A stretch of DNA of 64,000 nt, from assembly GCF_026262505.1 (NCBI RefSeq), contig NC_067203.1, positions 12,288,392-12,352,391 of the forward strand. The letters are read 5' to 3'. Each line of letters begins with the position of its first letter. The first letter of the stretch is position 1. A model generated the notes under the pieces. That model ran no database searches. It was not told the origin of the DNA and saw only the letters and a list, made by a program, of their open reading frames with translations. The stretch is from Trichomonas vaginalis G3. Taxonomy: Eukaryota > Parabasalia > Trichomonadida > Trichomonadidae. Position numbers and translations under genes: made by a program. Positions 1-9,517 of the stretch are shown here, one piece after another.

Positions 1-909
1 TATGCGTTCCCAATGAGTGAAAAGAACTCAAACAATGTTCTAAGTGCAATGCAGAAGTTCATTTCACAAGCTACAGGTGAAATGAAGCCTACAATACTTA
101 CTAGTGATGAAGACCCAGCTTATACGACACAAAATGTTCGAGATCTGTTGGTCAGTCATAACATTGAGCACATGACGACACAGAAATACAATCATAACAT
201 ACTAGGTATTATTAATAGGTTCTGTAGAACTATTAGAACTATGTTACATATGAAGTTAAACCTCAAAGAAGGTGATAAAACACCACCTTTCACTGCAGAT
301 ACAATGAGACAAATTATTAATGACTACAACACTGAATATCATTCAAGCACACAACAAAAGCCTGATGATTTCACAGAAAAGGATAATGAGGAATATATAA
401 AGAAGCAAAGATTGAAAGAAGAGTATGTCAGAAAAAATAACCTTTATAACTTAAGACCTGGTCAAAAAGTTCAAGTCATAGTTGAACCAAGAACATGGGG
501 TAAAGGTAACCAACAAAGAAGACATCTTGATCCTTCTTATTATACAGTTGATTCAGTTGATACAAGTGCATACTTGTTAAGAGCAAAAGATGGAAGTGTT
601 GCAAGATATCCACGTTATCAGATATGGACAAAAATAGAGCATGGATTAAAGCAAGGAGAAACTTTAGATCAAGGAAGACACGGTGCTGTTAAAAGTATTG
701 ATGGTCATGAACTTGTCGGTAATGATGTAAAGTATGATGTTACGTTTGAGAACGAAAATACAGGAAAAGTGACAGGTAGAGGTATGCGTGAAGGTAATCC
801 AAACAGGTTGTCACAAATGGAAGTACAGTATTGGAGGAAAAATATTAATGAAGGTCATGTTAAAGATATGCCTAGTTTTCTTGAGAAGTATCGTGGGTTT
901 CGAGTTTAG
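1..909 (+). CDS. Maverick integrase (copy A), 5' part outside the window
   Basis: This is the retrovirus-type (rve-fold) integrase that inserts Maverick elements. The first in-window ATG is at 13, but the frame is open to base 1 and matches an internal residue (about 58) of the longer copy at 58902-59975, so the true start lies upstream. The visible part covers most of the catalytic core and a C-terminal region with a basic, chromodomain-like look (about residues 145-265). Its 3' end overlaps the tail of the convergent 78-aa gene. It belongs to the fossil/mobile fraction of the genome rather than to host function. Confidence 0.85.
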   Translation, partial: YAFPMSEKNSNNVLSAMQKFISQATGEMKPTILTSDEDPAYTTQNVRDLLVSHNIEHMTTQKYNHNILGIINRFCRTIRTMLHMKLNLKEGDKTPPFTADTMRQIINDYNTEYHSSTQQKPDDFTEKDNEEYIKKQRLKEEYVRKNNLYNLRPGQKVQVIVEPRTWGKGNQQRRHLDPSYYTVDSVDTSAYLLRAKDGSVARYPRYQIWTKIEHGLKQGETLDQGRHGAVKSIDGHELVGNDVKYDVTFENENTGKVTGRGMREGNPNRLSQMEVQYWRKNINEGHVKDMPSFLEKYRGFRV

Positions 910-1108
910 CTTGTAAGTCCTTTATTTTTGTTTCATACAATGAGATCTTCCTTCTGATCTGTTCATCATTGAGAGGTTGCTTGACTTTACGGAACTGTAC
1001 ACGTCCGTCTTTCATTGTATGTACATAATATCCATCAGGAACCTTACCATCTTTTATATATTCAGTTAACCACTTTTGTTTAGTTGATGCTTTAATGACT
1101 TGACTCAT
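872..1108 (-). CDS. Maverick small basic protein, 78 aa (copy A)
   Basis: A 78-residue lysine-rich protein whose copy-C counterpart (58710-58946) has the same sequence. It starts with an ATG at 1108 just after the end of the coiled-coil protein gene and overlaps the integrase tail by about 38 bp on the opposite strand. The residues form a compact N-terminal region (about 1-45) and a predicted amphipathic helix (about 48-75). I do not recognise a family. Conservation in both copies and the tight packing argue that it is a real element gene. Confidence 0.7.
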   Translation of the reverse strand: MSQVIKASTKQKWLTEYIKDGKVPDGYYVHTMKDGRVQFRKVKQPLNDEQIRRKISLYETKIKDLQAKLETHDTSQEN

Positions 1109-1161
1109 TTCTTACTGGATAAATTTTTATGTTTTTTTCTTTTGACGATTTTTTCTTATCC

Positions 1162-2675
1162 TTATCTTTCTTCTTGTCCTTGTCCTTCTTTTTTTTCTTC
1201 TTCCTTGTCCTTCTTGGACTTCTCTGCTGCAGGTGGTGTTGGATTCTGTTTGACTTTAGCACTTGGGTCAGGACCTTGTCTTTGAGACTTAGATATAGAT
1301 TGTTTAGGAGCTGCTGCTTGTTTAGTTGCTTCAGCTTGTTGTTTAGCTAATTCAGCAGCTTGTTTATCATTCTCTTCTATTTCCTTTGCACCAGTTGCGA
1401 CTTCATTCTTGAACTTTTGGAGATTCTCAGCAGCATCCATTACCTTATTCGCTCCTTTAAACAATCCATAAAATTTCTGCCATGGTGATACTGAAGGTAT
1501 ATTTCCACCAATTGCTGGAGGAACTGATGCTTCAGGAGTTGGAGATGGTGTTTTGTCTGAATTGAGATGCTTTTCTGCTTCAAGAACTTGTGTAGTATTT
1601 TTCTCCAGGTATGCTTTTGCAACCTCCTTAACTTCTGGACGTTCATTATTTACATCCTGTCTTGGTGTTGATGTTTCAGTAGCGTTTTCCTGAGTTACAT
1701 TAACAACAGGTTGCTCAACTGCTGAAACATTAGCTGCTTCAGTAATGTTATGAGTAGTTGAAACATTTCCTGATATACCTTCTCCTGTTGGAACTCTTGG
1801 AGCAATTGTTGTGATGTTCGCCATTGCAGGAGTTGGAGTAGGAGTGTCATCAATCTTTCTGTCAGCTTTCGTCGTTTGCGTTGTAGTATTTGTTGTTTCA
1901 TTACCATATTTTGATCTTAGTCTGGTAAGCTCTAACTTCATATGTTCTTCAGGATATGCATACTTATTATATTCACCCTTAATATTCTTTTTCCATTCAT
2001 CGTATTTATCTTCTGCTGATTTCTTAATTGATGCTAGTCCGTTTACAGCCAATTCATCAGTACCGTTATCAGTAGTCTGGTTATATAAAAGATTAGCAGC
2101 TGATCTAATTGTGTAATCCGTAAGATTACCAAAACGCTCTATTGTACCTAATGTTGTGTTCTTCAGTTCCTTTCCAATTCCTTGTGCAGCATCTTTGACT
2201 AAATCAGCACCCCATGCACCAAATTGTCTCACAGGAGCCGCTATTGATGGTGAAGGAGATGGAGATGGCGATGGAGTTGGTGATGGTGAAGGAGATGGAG
2301 ATGGTGAAGGAGATGGAGTTGGCGATGGTGTTGCTGCTTTCGCCTTTCTATCAGCTTCTTCCTTAGCCTTTCTATCTGCTTCTTCTTTCGCCTTTCTATC
2401 TGCTTCTTCCTTAGCCTTACGAGCTTTTTCTTTCTTCTTAAGTTCCTCTAGTTCTTTACGTTCAGCTTCTTCTTTCGCCTTTCGTTCAGCTTCTTCCTTA
2501 GCCTTACGAGCTTTTTCTTTCTTCTTAAGCTCCTCTAGTTCTTTACGTTCAGCTTCTTCTTTCGCCTTTCGTTCAGCTTCTTCCTTAGCCTTACGAGCTT
2601 TTTCTTTCTTCTTAAGCTCCTCTAGTTCTTTACGTTCAGCTTCTTCTTTCGCCTTTCGTTCAGCTTCTTCCTTAA
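1162..2675 (-). CDS. Maverick proline-rich / coiled-coil protein (copy A), runs into the assembly gap
   Basis: This is the C-terminal part of the long low-complexity Maverick protein seen whole-length at 56608-58713. Reading from the gap, it has lysine/glutamate/alanine repeats (a 29-residue unit), a proline/serine stretch, a region with many Asn-X-Thr sites, another proline patch and a lysine-rich tail. The part upstream of the repeat array is missing because the gap sits inside the array. A frame continuing across the Ns has no meaning. The function is unknown; the architecture suggests a structural or fibre-like virion component, which is inference. Confidence 0.75.
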
Positions 2676-2700
2676 NNNNNNNNNNNNNNNNNNNNNNNNN
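2676..2700. other. Assembly gap (25 N)
   Basis: Twenty-five Ns separate the Maverick repeat array (left) from rRNA-like sequence (right). The gap falls inside an 87-bp tandem repeat, a typical place for an assembler to stop. The adjacency of the two flanks is therefore a scaffold join and not proof that they touch in the genome. Confidence 0.98.
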
Positions 2701-4122
2701 GACATCACAGTTTAACACAGGGATTCTGGTTTCATGCGCTGATTACAACACGTCAATCCCAACTACGGTTAGGGATTATATGATGAGCGTACTCTCGAGA
2801 GTCTACTTGATCCTACATTGTAGCACGCGTGCCAGCCAGACACTAAAGAGGGAAATCACGGACCTTTATGGGCTACCGCTCTTCACTGCTAAACATCTGC
2901 AGGGAGTTCAATTGAACTTTAACCGAAGGACTTCGCAAATAAATAATGGCGATAATCTCCTCGTTAGAGCCGTGAATCAACCGCTAGACAGGGTCAACCC
3001 ACGCACACCAAGCATTCACCACAAAACATATCCTAAGAGACCCGACGCCTGTCAGTCATAAAAAACATCTGTTCATGGTAAAGTTTCCCCGTGTTGATCT
3101 CAAATTAGACCACAGGCTCCACCCTGGTGTGCCCTTCGCAATTCCTATCAAAGTTTCAGCCTTGCGGTCGTAGTTTCCCCCAGAGCCCAAAACTATTGAG
3201 TTTCTCGGAAAGGATTCTGCCATTCAACAAATGGACAAACTCCTGTCGCATCGTTGTAAGGTAGGAACTACCAGGTCTCTAATTCTCTGTTGGAGTACTC
3301 CTACGTTGGCGCGCCGTTGCATCGACAGAAAACCCTCGTAGGTAGACGCCTTCGCCTAGTTCTTCTCCATGAAGTCAAAAGTATCTCCGATTCGCACCGT
3401 CCTAGAATAGATCTACCCACCGATTGGCTCTCATTGAATTGCTTGTTTCGGAAGAACAAAAGACTTCATAACTGCGCTGAAAGTCATTCATGTGGGCGCA
3501 TACTGTAACGAGTTCGTCTGATTTGTTCACAGTGAACGTAAAAAAGTACGTAGACCATTTGCTGGCCAATTACTAGACTACGGCGTTTTAACTGCAACAA
3601 TATGGGAAGCAAAACTCGCAGAGCCTGGAATTACCGCAGCTGCTGGCCGAGACTGGCCTCTCTGTAGGTTATCGGTAGGGTGGAAATACCTATCACGTAC
3701 CAAAGCACCAATGAACTGTCATTAACTCCTCCGAAAGTCTCGCAGTGGGAAAGTTTCGCGCCTGCTGCTAGCCGCGTGGGATATAGTCGCTATCTCTCAG
3801 GCGCCTTCTCCGCGTCCGACGTAACCGACCTTACCCGTGATAAGCCTACCTATGGAAAGACCCATAAAGTACAACTGATAGGTCAGCTTCAGTCGAATGC
3901 GTGCCTCTGAGTGAAGATAATTTTTCCTTCCATAATATTCACATCTGGGAACCATTCGCATGTGATTAGCACCACGAGTGCTGCTAGTATCCATTTAAGA
4001 CCTTTGGTCGCCGCCAAATAGATTCTGACGTATTAATGAGTATTCGCAGTTTCGTTACCTGAATAACACTTGCATGCTTATCTATACTAAGTGTGTCTGC
4101 CTTGGCAGGCATCAACCAGTTA
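2701..4122 (-). rRNA. Small-subunit (18S) rRNA gene, minus strand, degraded-looking and missing its 3' end
   Basis: Read on the minus strand this follows trichomonad SSU rRNA from its 5' end (near 4122) toward its 3' end (at the gap). Landmarks seen, on the plus strand: CTTGGCAGGCATCAACCAG near 4105, the complement of the conserved 5' end; TCTCAGGCGCCTTCTCCG near 3795; CGCGCCTGCTGC near 3758; the universal 530-loop site as GGAATTACCGCAGCTGCTGG near 3630; and TTTCAGCCTTGCGGTCGTAG near 3150. GC content is far above the surroundings. Many universally conserved stretches carry small insertions, deletions or changes, so it is either a pseudogene or low-quality single-pass sequence. At about 1.4 kb it is a little short of the roughly 1.55 kb expected. 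The match is from memory, not an alignment. Confidence 0.85.
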
Positions 4123-5240
4123 ATGTCGCGATTAAAGAAAGATGTATTAAAGATGGTTTTCTCCAATGTAATCTTGTTATGATGCCACTGAAATATCCTT
4201 ATTAATACATGATGACGCGAAGTCATCGAAAGTTTAATGCCAAATATAAATAAGGCGGCTCTGTAATTTCGCAATCTAGGAACAAATCAATATGTAACCA
4301 CTAGTTAACTCGTGCAATCCGTCTGGGTGATCCCCTGTGTTTATAACCAGACTCGGAGTAGATTTAGTAAGAAGATGCATTACTCATGAACTGGAATCGT
4401 TTTGCAACTTTCCATAGGGAGCAAAAGGTCCATTTTTTACGGTCTACAAAAATTCAATCGGGGAGTCGAGTTTCAAGATAATTTTTTTGTCTTGCTCATA
4501 ACACAAGCGTCCGAGCAAACTTTGTATGGGCCAATGTGTGGAGCATGTGGGAGTATATGCATTATTAGACTCCGTACATGTGCCCACTACGAACAACTAT
4601 TTGAAGTAAAAAATATTATCTGAATTTTCAAAGTATAGTTGAAACTGTGTCTAAAGACGAAAAAATCTACATAACGTAGTAACATTAACTACTTATGTGA
4701 GATATTAATATTCCAATAATAATTCGTATCTCTTAAAACATCGAATATGACTTCAATTCTTTCATTGATTTTTTTTCCCCTCGCTCATTTTCAGCTGTTT
4801 TGAAAAATCAATTTTTTGTATTGTTCACACTTTCTCCGCGGCGAAATACTCAATCATAGGGTCAACGTTTCTTGAGAAGATTAGCCATTAGTGGTGTACA
4901 ACATACGATAAACTTTAATCTCCAGTTGTCTTTCCATCTCCTTATGTGTGGTGATTTCTAGGTAAAATTCACCCCCTAGGAAAATTTGTAAATTTTTCAT
5001 TTTCATATGGAGTTGACTATGGAACTAGATGTTCACATGCCTCAATATTGTATACATATATCGTATGCGATTTATCAATGATGTAAAAAGATTTTAAAAA
5101 TTGCTTTTTTAGTTGGTAAAATATTTTCTCGCTATCGATGGATCTTTGATTTTTTTCGATTTTTTTTAATTTTCGTTCCAACACCATAAATTCGAAACAT
5201 GAGACTTAAGTGCACATGGGAACCCGATAGTACTCACATT
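4123..5240. other. No gene seen; probably rDNA upstream spacer grading into AT-rich DNA
   Basis: The first 280 bases after the 18S 5' end keep a mixed base composition, as expected of rDNA intergenic spacer. From about 4400 the sequence becomes AT-rich with many short T-runs. The reading frames here are short, have no recognisable family, and look like chance frames. I see no RNA gene. Confidence 0.5.
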
Positions 5241-5241
5241 C

Positions 5242-6730
5242 GTGTTCGTAAAAATAGAAGAAGTATACAGAGAATATTATGAAGTTTTAGGCAAACATGG
5301 CAAAATGTACACACTGCAAGCAGAGATAAAACGGACTATTGTCAGACTCGTTTCAAACTTGTCAAAGTTCAAGGTGGTATACTTTTCAAAGACATTCCTA
5401 ACAAATATAAGACAACTCCTGACGAATATGCTAAAGAAGTTGAAAATGACGACTAAGCATTTCTATACCATGCGTAAACTGTCATGTAAGGTGGCATGTA
5501 TTCTTTACTTTGCCCGTTGTTTGCGTATATCCTGTACGCGAAGAATGCGTGTGTATGGTTTCCTCCCCTCAGTGTTACTCCAGTAACAATTATAGCAACT
5601 TAACGGTTGTCTTAACATCATATCCTTTACTTTTGTCATTGCTGACCAACCCAATATCTATGCTTATGCCAACCTGCTTGAGATGTACTTAAATTCTATG
5701 TAGTGACTGTGTGCAGGTAAATTTTCACCTGAATCGTTTTACTTCCACCTGTTTCCTTTGAAGAGTTGCACAATACAAAAACCTGTCGACTATTTGAGTC
5801 CAAAGTTACCAAAACCAATACTACTTTCTGGTTGGTAGATTCATTGACGTATAAATGAGCCTATAGGATATAATGTTTGAAGTATTTCTGTCTTTAATGT
5901 TTGAAGCTCTGTTTTGTCTGCTTTCTTGTCATATAAATCTTGAGCAGTGAATTTAATATTATGTTCATCCCCATGACATAAACATCTTTTACATCTAAAT
6001 GTTTCTCATCGTCGTTATGTCGTCATCCGATGTTAAACCTTGTGGAAAGTTAGGAGGTTTACAATATAATGCATCCCCACCAGTTTCTTCAACCGTTCCT
6101 TCAATATTTCTATACCAACAGTTTGTGAAGAAACTATGTGTATGGTTCTTGTCTGCTTTCTTTTCAAGGCAACGTTTAAGTCTGTTATTTCAGAAGATGT
6201 ATGTGTATGTCCAACGGCACTTTTACTGTTTAAGGTTTCTTGTAAGTTTGTAATATCAGATATAGAATGTATTATTGAGTCTTTTTAGAATATTCGTTTC
6301 AGCTCTTGTCACTTCACTTGACATTTTATTGTCAACATATGTTTTGTCTGCTAGTTCAGGATGAGTATGTTCTTTTGTTGCATAAGCATTGTTAGCTTTT
6401 CTTCTTCTTTTGCTATTGCATCGTCTACATATTCTTTGTCAGCTTTTGTTGTCAACATCTGCTTTCAAAAGAAGTTCATTTTAGGTTTCTCGTTTAAAGT
6501 TCCTTTGTTGGATTTATACAGACAGTATGGTTCTTATTGTCTTGAAACAGAAAACTCATCTGTCATTGGTTAATGTCAGTTTTAAGTCACCCCTTTCAAT
6601 GACTCAGATATCTAGAATAGTTTGAAAAGTTTTGTTGTGTTCTTATTTAGAGCTTGCATAATGAGTTGTCGGTTGTGTTGTATTTCTCTTATGGAAGCAA
6701 TATCTTTCGACATTTTTATTTAGATAAAAT
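5242..6730. pseudogene. Maverick structural-type remnants (copy B)
   Basis: Short coding-like fragments occur on both strands. On the minus strand between about 5880 and 6720 several pieces share an Ala-Asp-Lys/Tyr-Val-Asp type motif that recalls phage tail-fibre repeats. This is only a resemblance. The fragments are broken and no single gene can be outlined with confidence. Confidence 0.4.
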
Positions 6731-6911
6731 ATGCTTCCAATAGAAAAAGAAAATTCTAGAGTTTGCTACAACTAAACCATTAGATGAACTTTTTACTAAT
6801 GTCGGCAAAAGTTTGAGACAGATACCGTAAAGCAATGAAGCTATCGTTTTGACTACCCATTAAGATGGTTTAAGAGACCCATCTGTCACAAAAGCTATTG
6901 GCTTTCGTAGA

Positions 6912-7540
6912 ATGAAGTTCATTTCAGAAGCCATACATGGTTTCCCATTTACGTCGGTTTTGAAGTTCGATACTATAACAAAGAAAAACGTATGTATGAG
7001 AAATTTGAACAGGGAACTTTTACAAGTTAGTTTGCTTGTAAACTTAGAAACAACTCTTCAAGCTTTTCAAGAAAAAATAAACGATATCTATATTGAATAT
7101 GCAAACCAGTATAACATTGACGAAGGAGAATACCATCTCGATATTATTTATGACAGGAAAATGCAACTGTTAAAATCAATAGAATAGAAGACCTTGGAGA
7201 AAACGTTTATATTTCTACAAAATATAACAACTTGGCATGGTATAGATTTATGAGGATGTTAAATCAGCCTGCAGCATATCCAGTACACCCGGACTATTTA
7301 TGAAGTCGAAACCCTAATGGAACATATGAAAAATATTTTCGACCAAGATGCTATTATTGTTCATGCTTCATTTTCTGGCGCTCAAAACTCTTTCTTATGC
7401 TTGGCAAATGACTTTTACGAAAAACCTACAAAGTTATACGAACACCAAGTGGAAGTATTTCAGACTTTCAAGTATGGTTTACTACAGATGGAAGAAAAAG
7501 AATAATTCCATTATACCATGCGTTTTACTTAGAACTTAGT
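6912..7540 (+). pseudogene. Maverick protein remnant (copy B)
   Basis: A plus-strand coding remnant beginning near an ATG at 6912 and continuing in pieces to about 7540. The first piece (91 codons) is a mixed helical protein with no recognised motif. The later pieces contain aromatic- and proline-rich segments compatible with a capsid-type protein, which is a guess. It is broken, with a few breaks. Confidence 0.4.
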
Positions 7541-7584
7541 TTCATATACAACTACTATCGAACGTAAAAATATAATTTTTTAAT

Positions 7585-7818
7585 ACGGTTGAGGTGTTGG
7601 ATTTGTTGCCAACTAGACTGTGGTGCAGGTTCAGGCTGTTGTATAACAGGAGCTTGTTCTTCTGGTTCAGGGCTTTTAGGTATAATACCAACGAACTGAC
7701 CTACTCTTTTACAATATTTTGACTCCGTTCCAAATTCCTCTTCCTACGGTTTTTATTCCATTCCATATACCTCTTCCACATTTCGAAAGAAGTTTCCTAT
7801 CTTACTGAAGAAACCCAT
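7585..7818 (-). pseudogene. Small Maverick protein remnant, related in position and start to the 135-aa protein of copy C
   Basis: The minus-strand ATG at 7818 is followed by Met-Gly-Phe and an amphipathic segment, as in the 135-aa protein at 54783-55190. The 3' part is rich in Pro, Gln and Glu. In adenovirus-like and Polinton elements, small proteins of this size and character often act inside the capsid; that role is inferred here. It is a broken copy. Confidence 0.45.
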
Positions 7819-7834
7819 TTTACTATATGTAAAA

Positions 7835-8196
7835 TCTAATGTCCGCCTAGTCTCTTACGTTTCCTGTTGAGTTCCATAGCATTCTTTAACTGGAGCTCAT
7901 ACATTCTGTTTCTCCTCTGGTAGAAAACATATTCTGGGTCAACTCCTGTGTTCGCGTCATCTGCATAAAGTTGTTTATATCCACTTCAGGGTTTGTATAA
8001 AACTCTTTCCATCTCATATTTGCATACATGGTGGCAAACCTAACGCAGCGTCATTTGACATGGCAGTTTGCATTTGTACATCTGTTGGCACTTGACCATA
8101 GTTTGCCATTGCAGTTTGTATTCTAACTTCATTTGGAATATTCTCTGGGTTTGGTTGTCCAGGTTGCTGTGCATTCGCTAAGTTCTGTGCGTCCAT
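7835..8196 (-). pseudogene. Gln/Asn/Pro-rich Maverick protein remnant (copy B)
   Basis: The minus-strand frame starting at the ATG at 8196 encodes a Gln/Asn/Ala/Pro-rich N-terminal segment with an imperfect internal repeat (Gln-Thr-Ala-Met-Ser/Ala-Asn). It then degrades toward 7835. It follows the single-span membrane protein gene without a gap, as Maverick genes usually do. No family is recognised and it is broken. Confidence 0.4.
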
Positions 8197-8347
8197 TTAA
8201 TATTAGATAAAAATATCTCTTACGAGTACATATACTGAACATTTGCAGCATTGGTTCATTTCTATTCTCTGTACTTTTCTGCCACGTCAAATAAATAAAT
8301 GACACAATGGAAAAACCTAAAACTAACAATCCGATTTCAAACCACAT
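8197..8347 (-). pseudogene. Single-span membrane protein remnant (copy B)
   Basis: The minus-strand frame from the ATG at 8347 starts with about 20 hydrophobic residues (Ile/Leu/Val/Phe-rich, positions 4-22) followed by a polar segment. That makes it a short single-span membrane protein, a class also present in copy C (61683-61853). It directly follows the methyltransferase remnant. It is a degraded element gene. Confidence 0.4.
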
Positions 8348-9147
8348 TTACTTACTAATAAATTCTTTATTGTGACACTTTCTCCAGTTTATAGGACCTC
8401 TCTCATATTCTATCTTGTCATATATAAACTCATAGTCATGTATGTCCTCTAACCATCTCATAACGGTTTCCAAACCACTTTTATCGGATGTAAAGTAAAA
8501 GCATGGATGGTTATGTATAACGTCTAAAGTTTCTAAAGAGTCTCTCAAAGTCCAGTCTACTTGGTATTGAAAATCCCATGGTATAGAACGGCGGGTCCAC
8601 TATAAAGAAAACATTTTCCTTGTCTTTATATTTTTCATACAACTCTGTCCAATGACATCTCACAAACTCTATACCCTCAATATATTTTTCTATGTCCTCT
8701 TTGAAAACATTTGTATAGTTAAGATTAAAAACTTTTGACATAAGTGTTTCAATGTCATGAACTCTTATAGCACCACTATATAATAGTCTAGCAGATATAC
8801 TATTCCAGTCTATATATTCTGCTTTTTTCAAAACCTCTCTCACAATTTATTTTCTTATCTAATGGTATACGTTCCATCTTACCTATAGGTATCTTTTTCT
8901 TTAACTCTTTCAAATATATTGTTTGTGTCTGGAATATGTTTGAGACGGTTCATATAGTTGTCGAAGTCATTGCATATAATCTTTGAGTCAGGAATACGGT
9001 ATGACATAAATGAGATATATAGAAACTTCCACCGAACAAATCTACAAATGTTAGACCATTCGGTAGTTTCTTAAGTTTCTCTCAATATAATTCTTTACAT
9101 CTACTCTTATTTCCAAAGAACGGTAACGGTGGTTTTGTAAAATTCAT
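8348..9147 (-). pseudogene. DNA adenine methyltransferase remnant (copy B)
   Basis: This is a broken relative of the D12-class N6-adenine DNA methyltransferase at 61878-62720. The first codons from the ATG at 9147 resemble the Pro-Pro-Leu-Pro-Phe-x-Gly-Asn-Lys start of that enzyme, and the Asp-Pro-Pro-aromatic motif is visible near 8590. Divergence from the copy-C enzyme is large, so this methyltransferase lineage has been kept by at least two Maverick subfamilies. It is broken and not expected to be active. Confidence 0.7.
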
Positions 9148-9367
9148 TTATATATAATAATAAAATGTTTTTACCCGAAAAGTGACAGAAAAGTGACAAA
9201 GCATGAAAACATATATATTTGTGAAAAGTGAAACATTTATATAATGTTTTCGACCCAGAAGAAGGCTTCTTCCCAGAAGCAATGGAGGAAGAAGAAGAGT
9301 CCTCCGAATTCACACCAGAAGACTAACAATTTTCCGAATAAAAACTTCATTTATACTAAACATCTTC

Positions 9368-9400
9368 GGGGCTAGAGGGCGCAACGCGCCTGGAAGCCCC
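9368..9400. repeat. GC-rich hairpin
   Basis: GGGGCT at 9368-9373 pairs with AGCCCC at 9395-9400, with an inner stem GGCGC/GCGCC around the loop AAC. It is strikingly GC-rich in AT-rich surroundings and lies directly before the 5S-like segment. It is comparable in style to the hairpin at 31307-31330. Confidence 0.6.
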
Positions 9401-9447
9401 ACTTACCTGACCTGATTCGAAGTTAAGCAAAGTTCTGTTATATCTAC
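9398..9447 (+). rRNA. 5S rRNA-like fragment
   Basis: The segment around CTGATTCGAAGTTAAGCA (about 9412-9429) matches the eukaryotic 5S core, usually CTGATCTCGGAAGCTAAGCA, including the internal promoter box A. The flanks also resemble 5S for about 15 bases on each side. The 3' half of a 5S gene is absent: the reading frame of the surface-protein gene takes over from about 9450. I read it as a truncated 5S copy, recognised from memory. Confidence 0.5.
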
Positions 9448-9517
9448 AAGTAACTTCTTCCATAATTCTCTTACTTTCGGAGATCAAAAATTTTTAGTTG
9501 CATATTCCCCATTATAC

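Larger units (their letters stand above)
1..2675. mobile_element. Maverick/Polinton copy A, internal part, cut by the window edge and an assembly gap
   Basis: This is the reverse complement of about 57137-59816 in copy C and is nearly identical to it over the whole 2.7 kb, so it is a young copy of the same subfamily. The parts visible are most of the integrase (plus strand), the 78-aa protein (minus) and the proline-rich/coiled-coil protein (minus). Neither end of the element is in view: the left side is the window edge and the right side is the run of Ns. The age is inferred to be recent from the similarity of the two copies. Confidence 0.9.
5240..9320. mobile_element. Old, heavily broken Maverick/Polinton (copy B)
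   Basis: This stretch holds remnants of several Maverick-type genes on both strands: fibre/structural-like fragments (about 5240-7540), a short protein beginning Met-Gly-Phe like the 135-aa protein of copy C, a glutamine/asparagine-rich protein, a single-span membrane protein, and an adenine methyltransferase related to the one at 61878-62720. The reading frames are broken throughout (well over ten breaks), so it is a fossil. It is clearly diverged from copies A and C, so it comes from another lineage and is older. I cannot see terminal repeats; the edges are set by where coding remnants stop. Confidence 0.75.

Noticed and set aside
2156-3061. A 301-codon plus-strand frame
   Set aside because: It is the antisense of the repeat-rich Maverick gene, runs through the Ns and continues into rRNA sequence. 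It has no biological meaning.
2701-4400. Bacterial or synthetic contamination, suggested by the higher GC content
   Set aside because: The order of SSU rRNA landmarks fits a trichomonad 18S gene in reverse, which explains the composition.
3290-4623. Several 60-100 codon frames in and beside the 18S copy
   Set aside because: They are chance frames in rRNA and spacer sequence.
5240-9320. An independent prokaryotic-type methyltransferase operon
   Set aside because: The neighbouring remnants (small Met-Gly-Phe protein, single-span protein) match the Maverick gene style and copy C, so the methyltransferase remnant belongs to an old Maverick.
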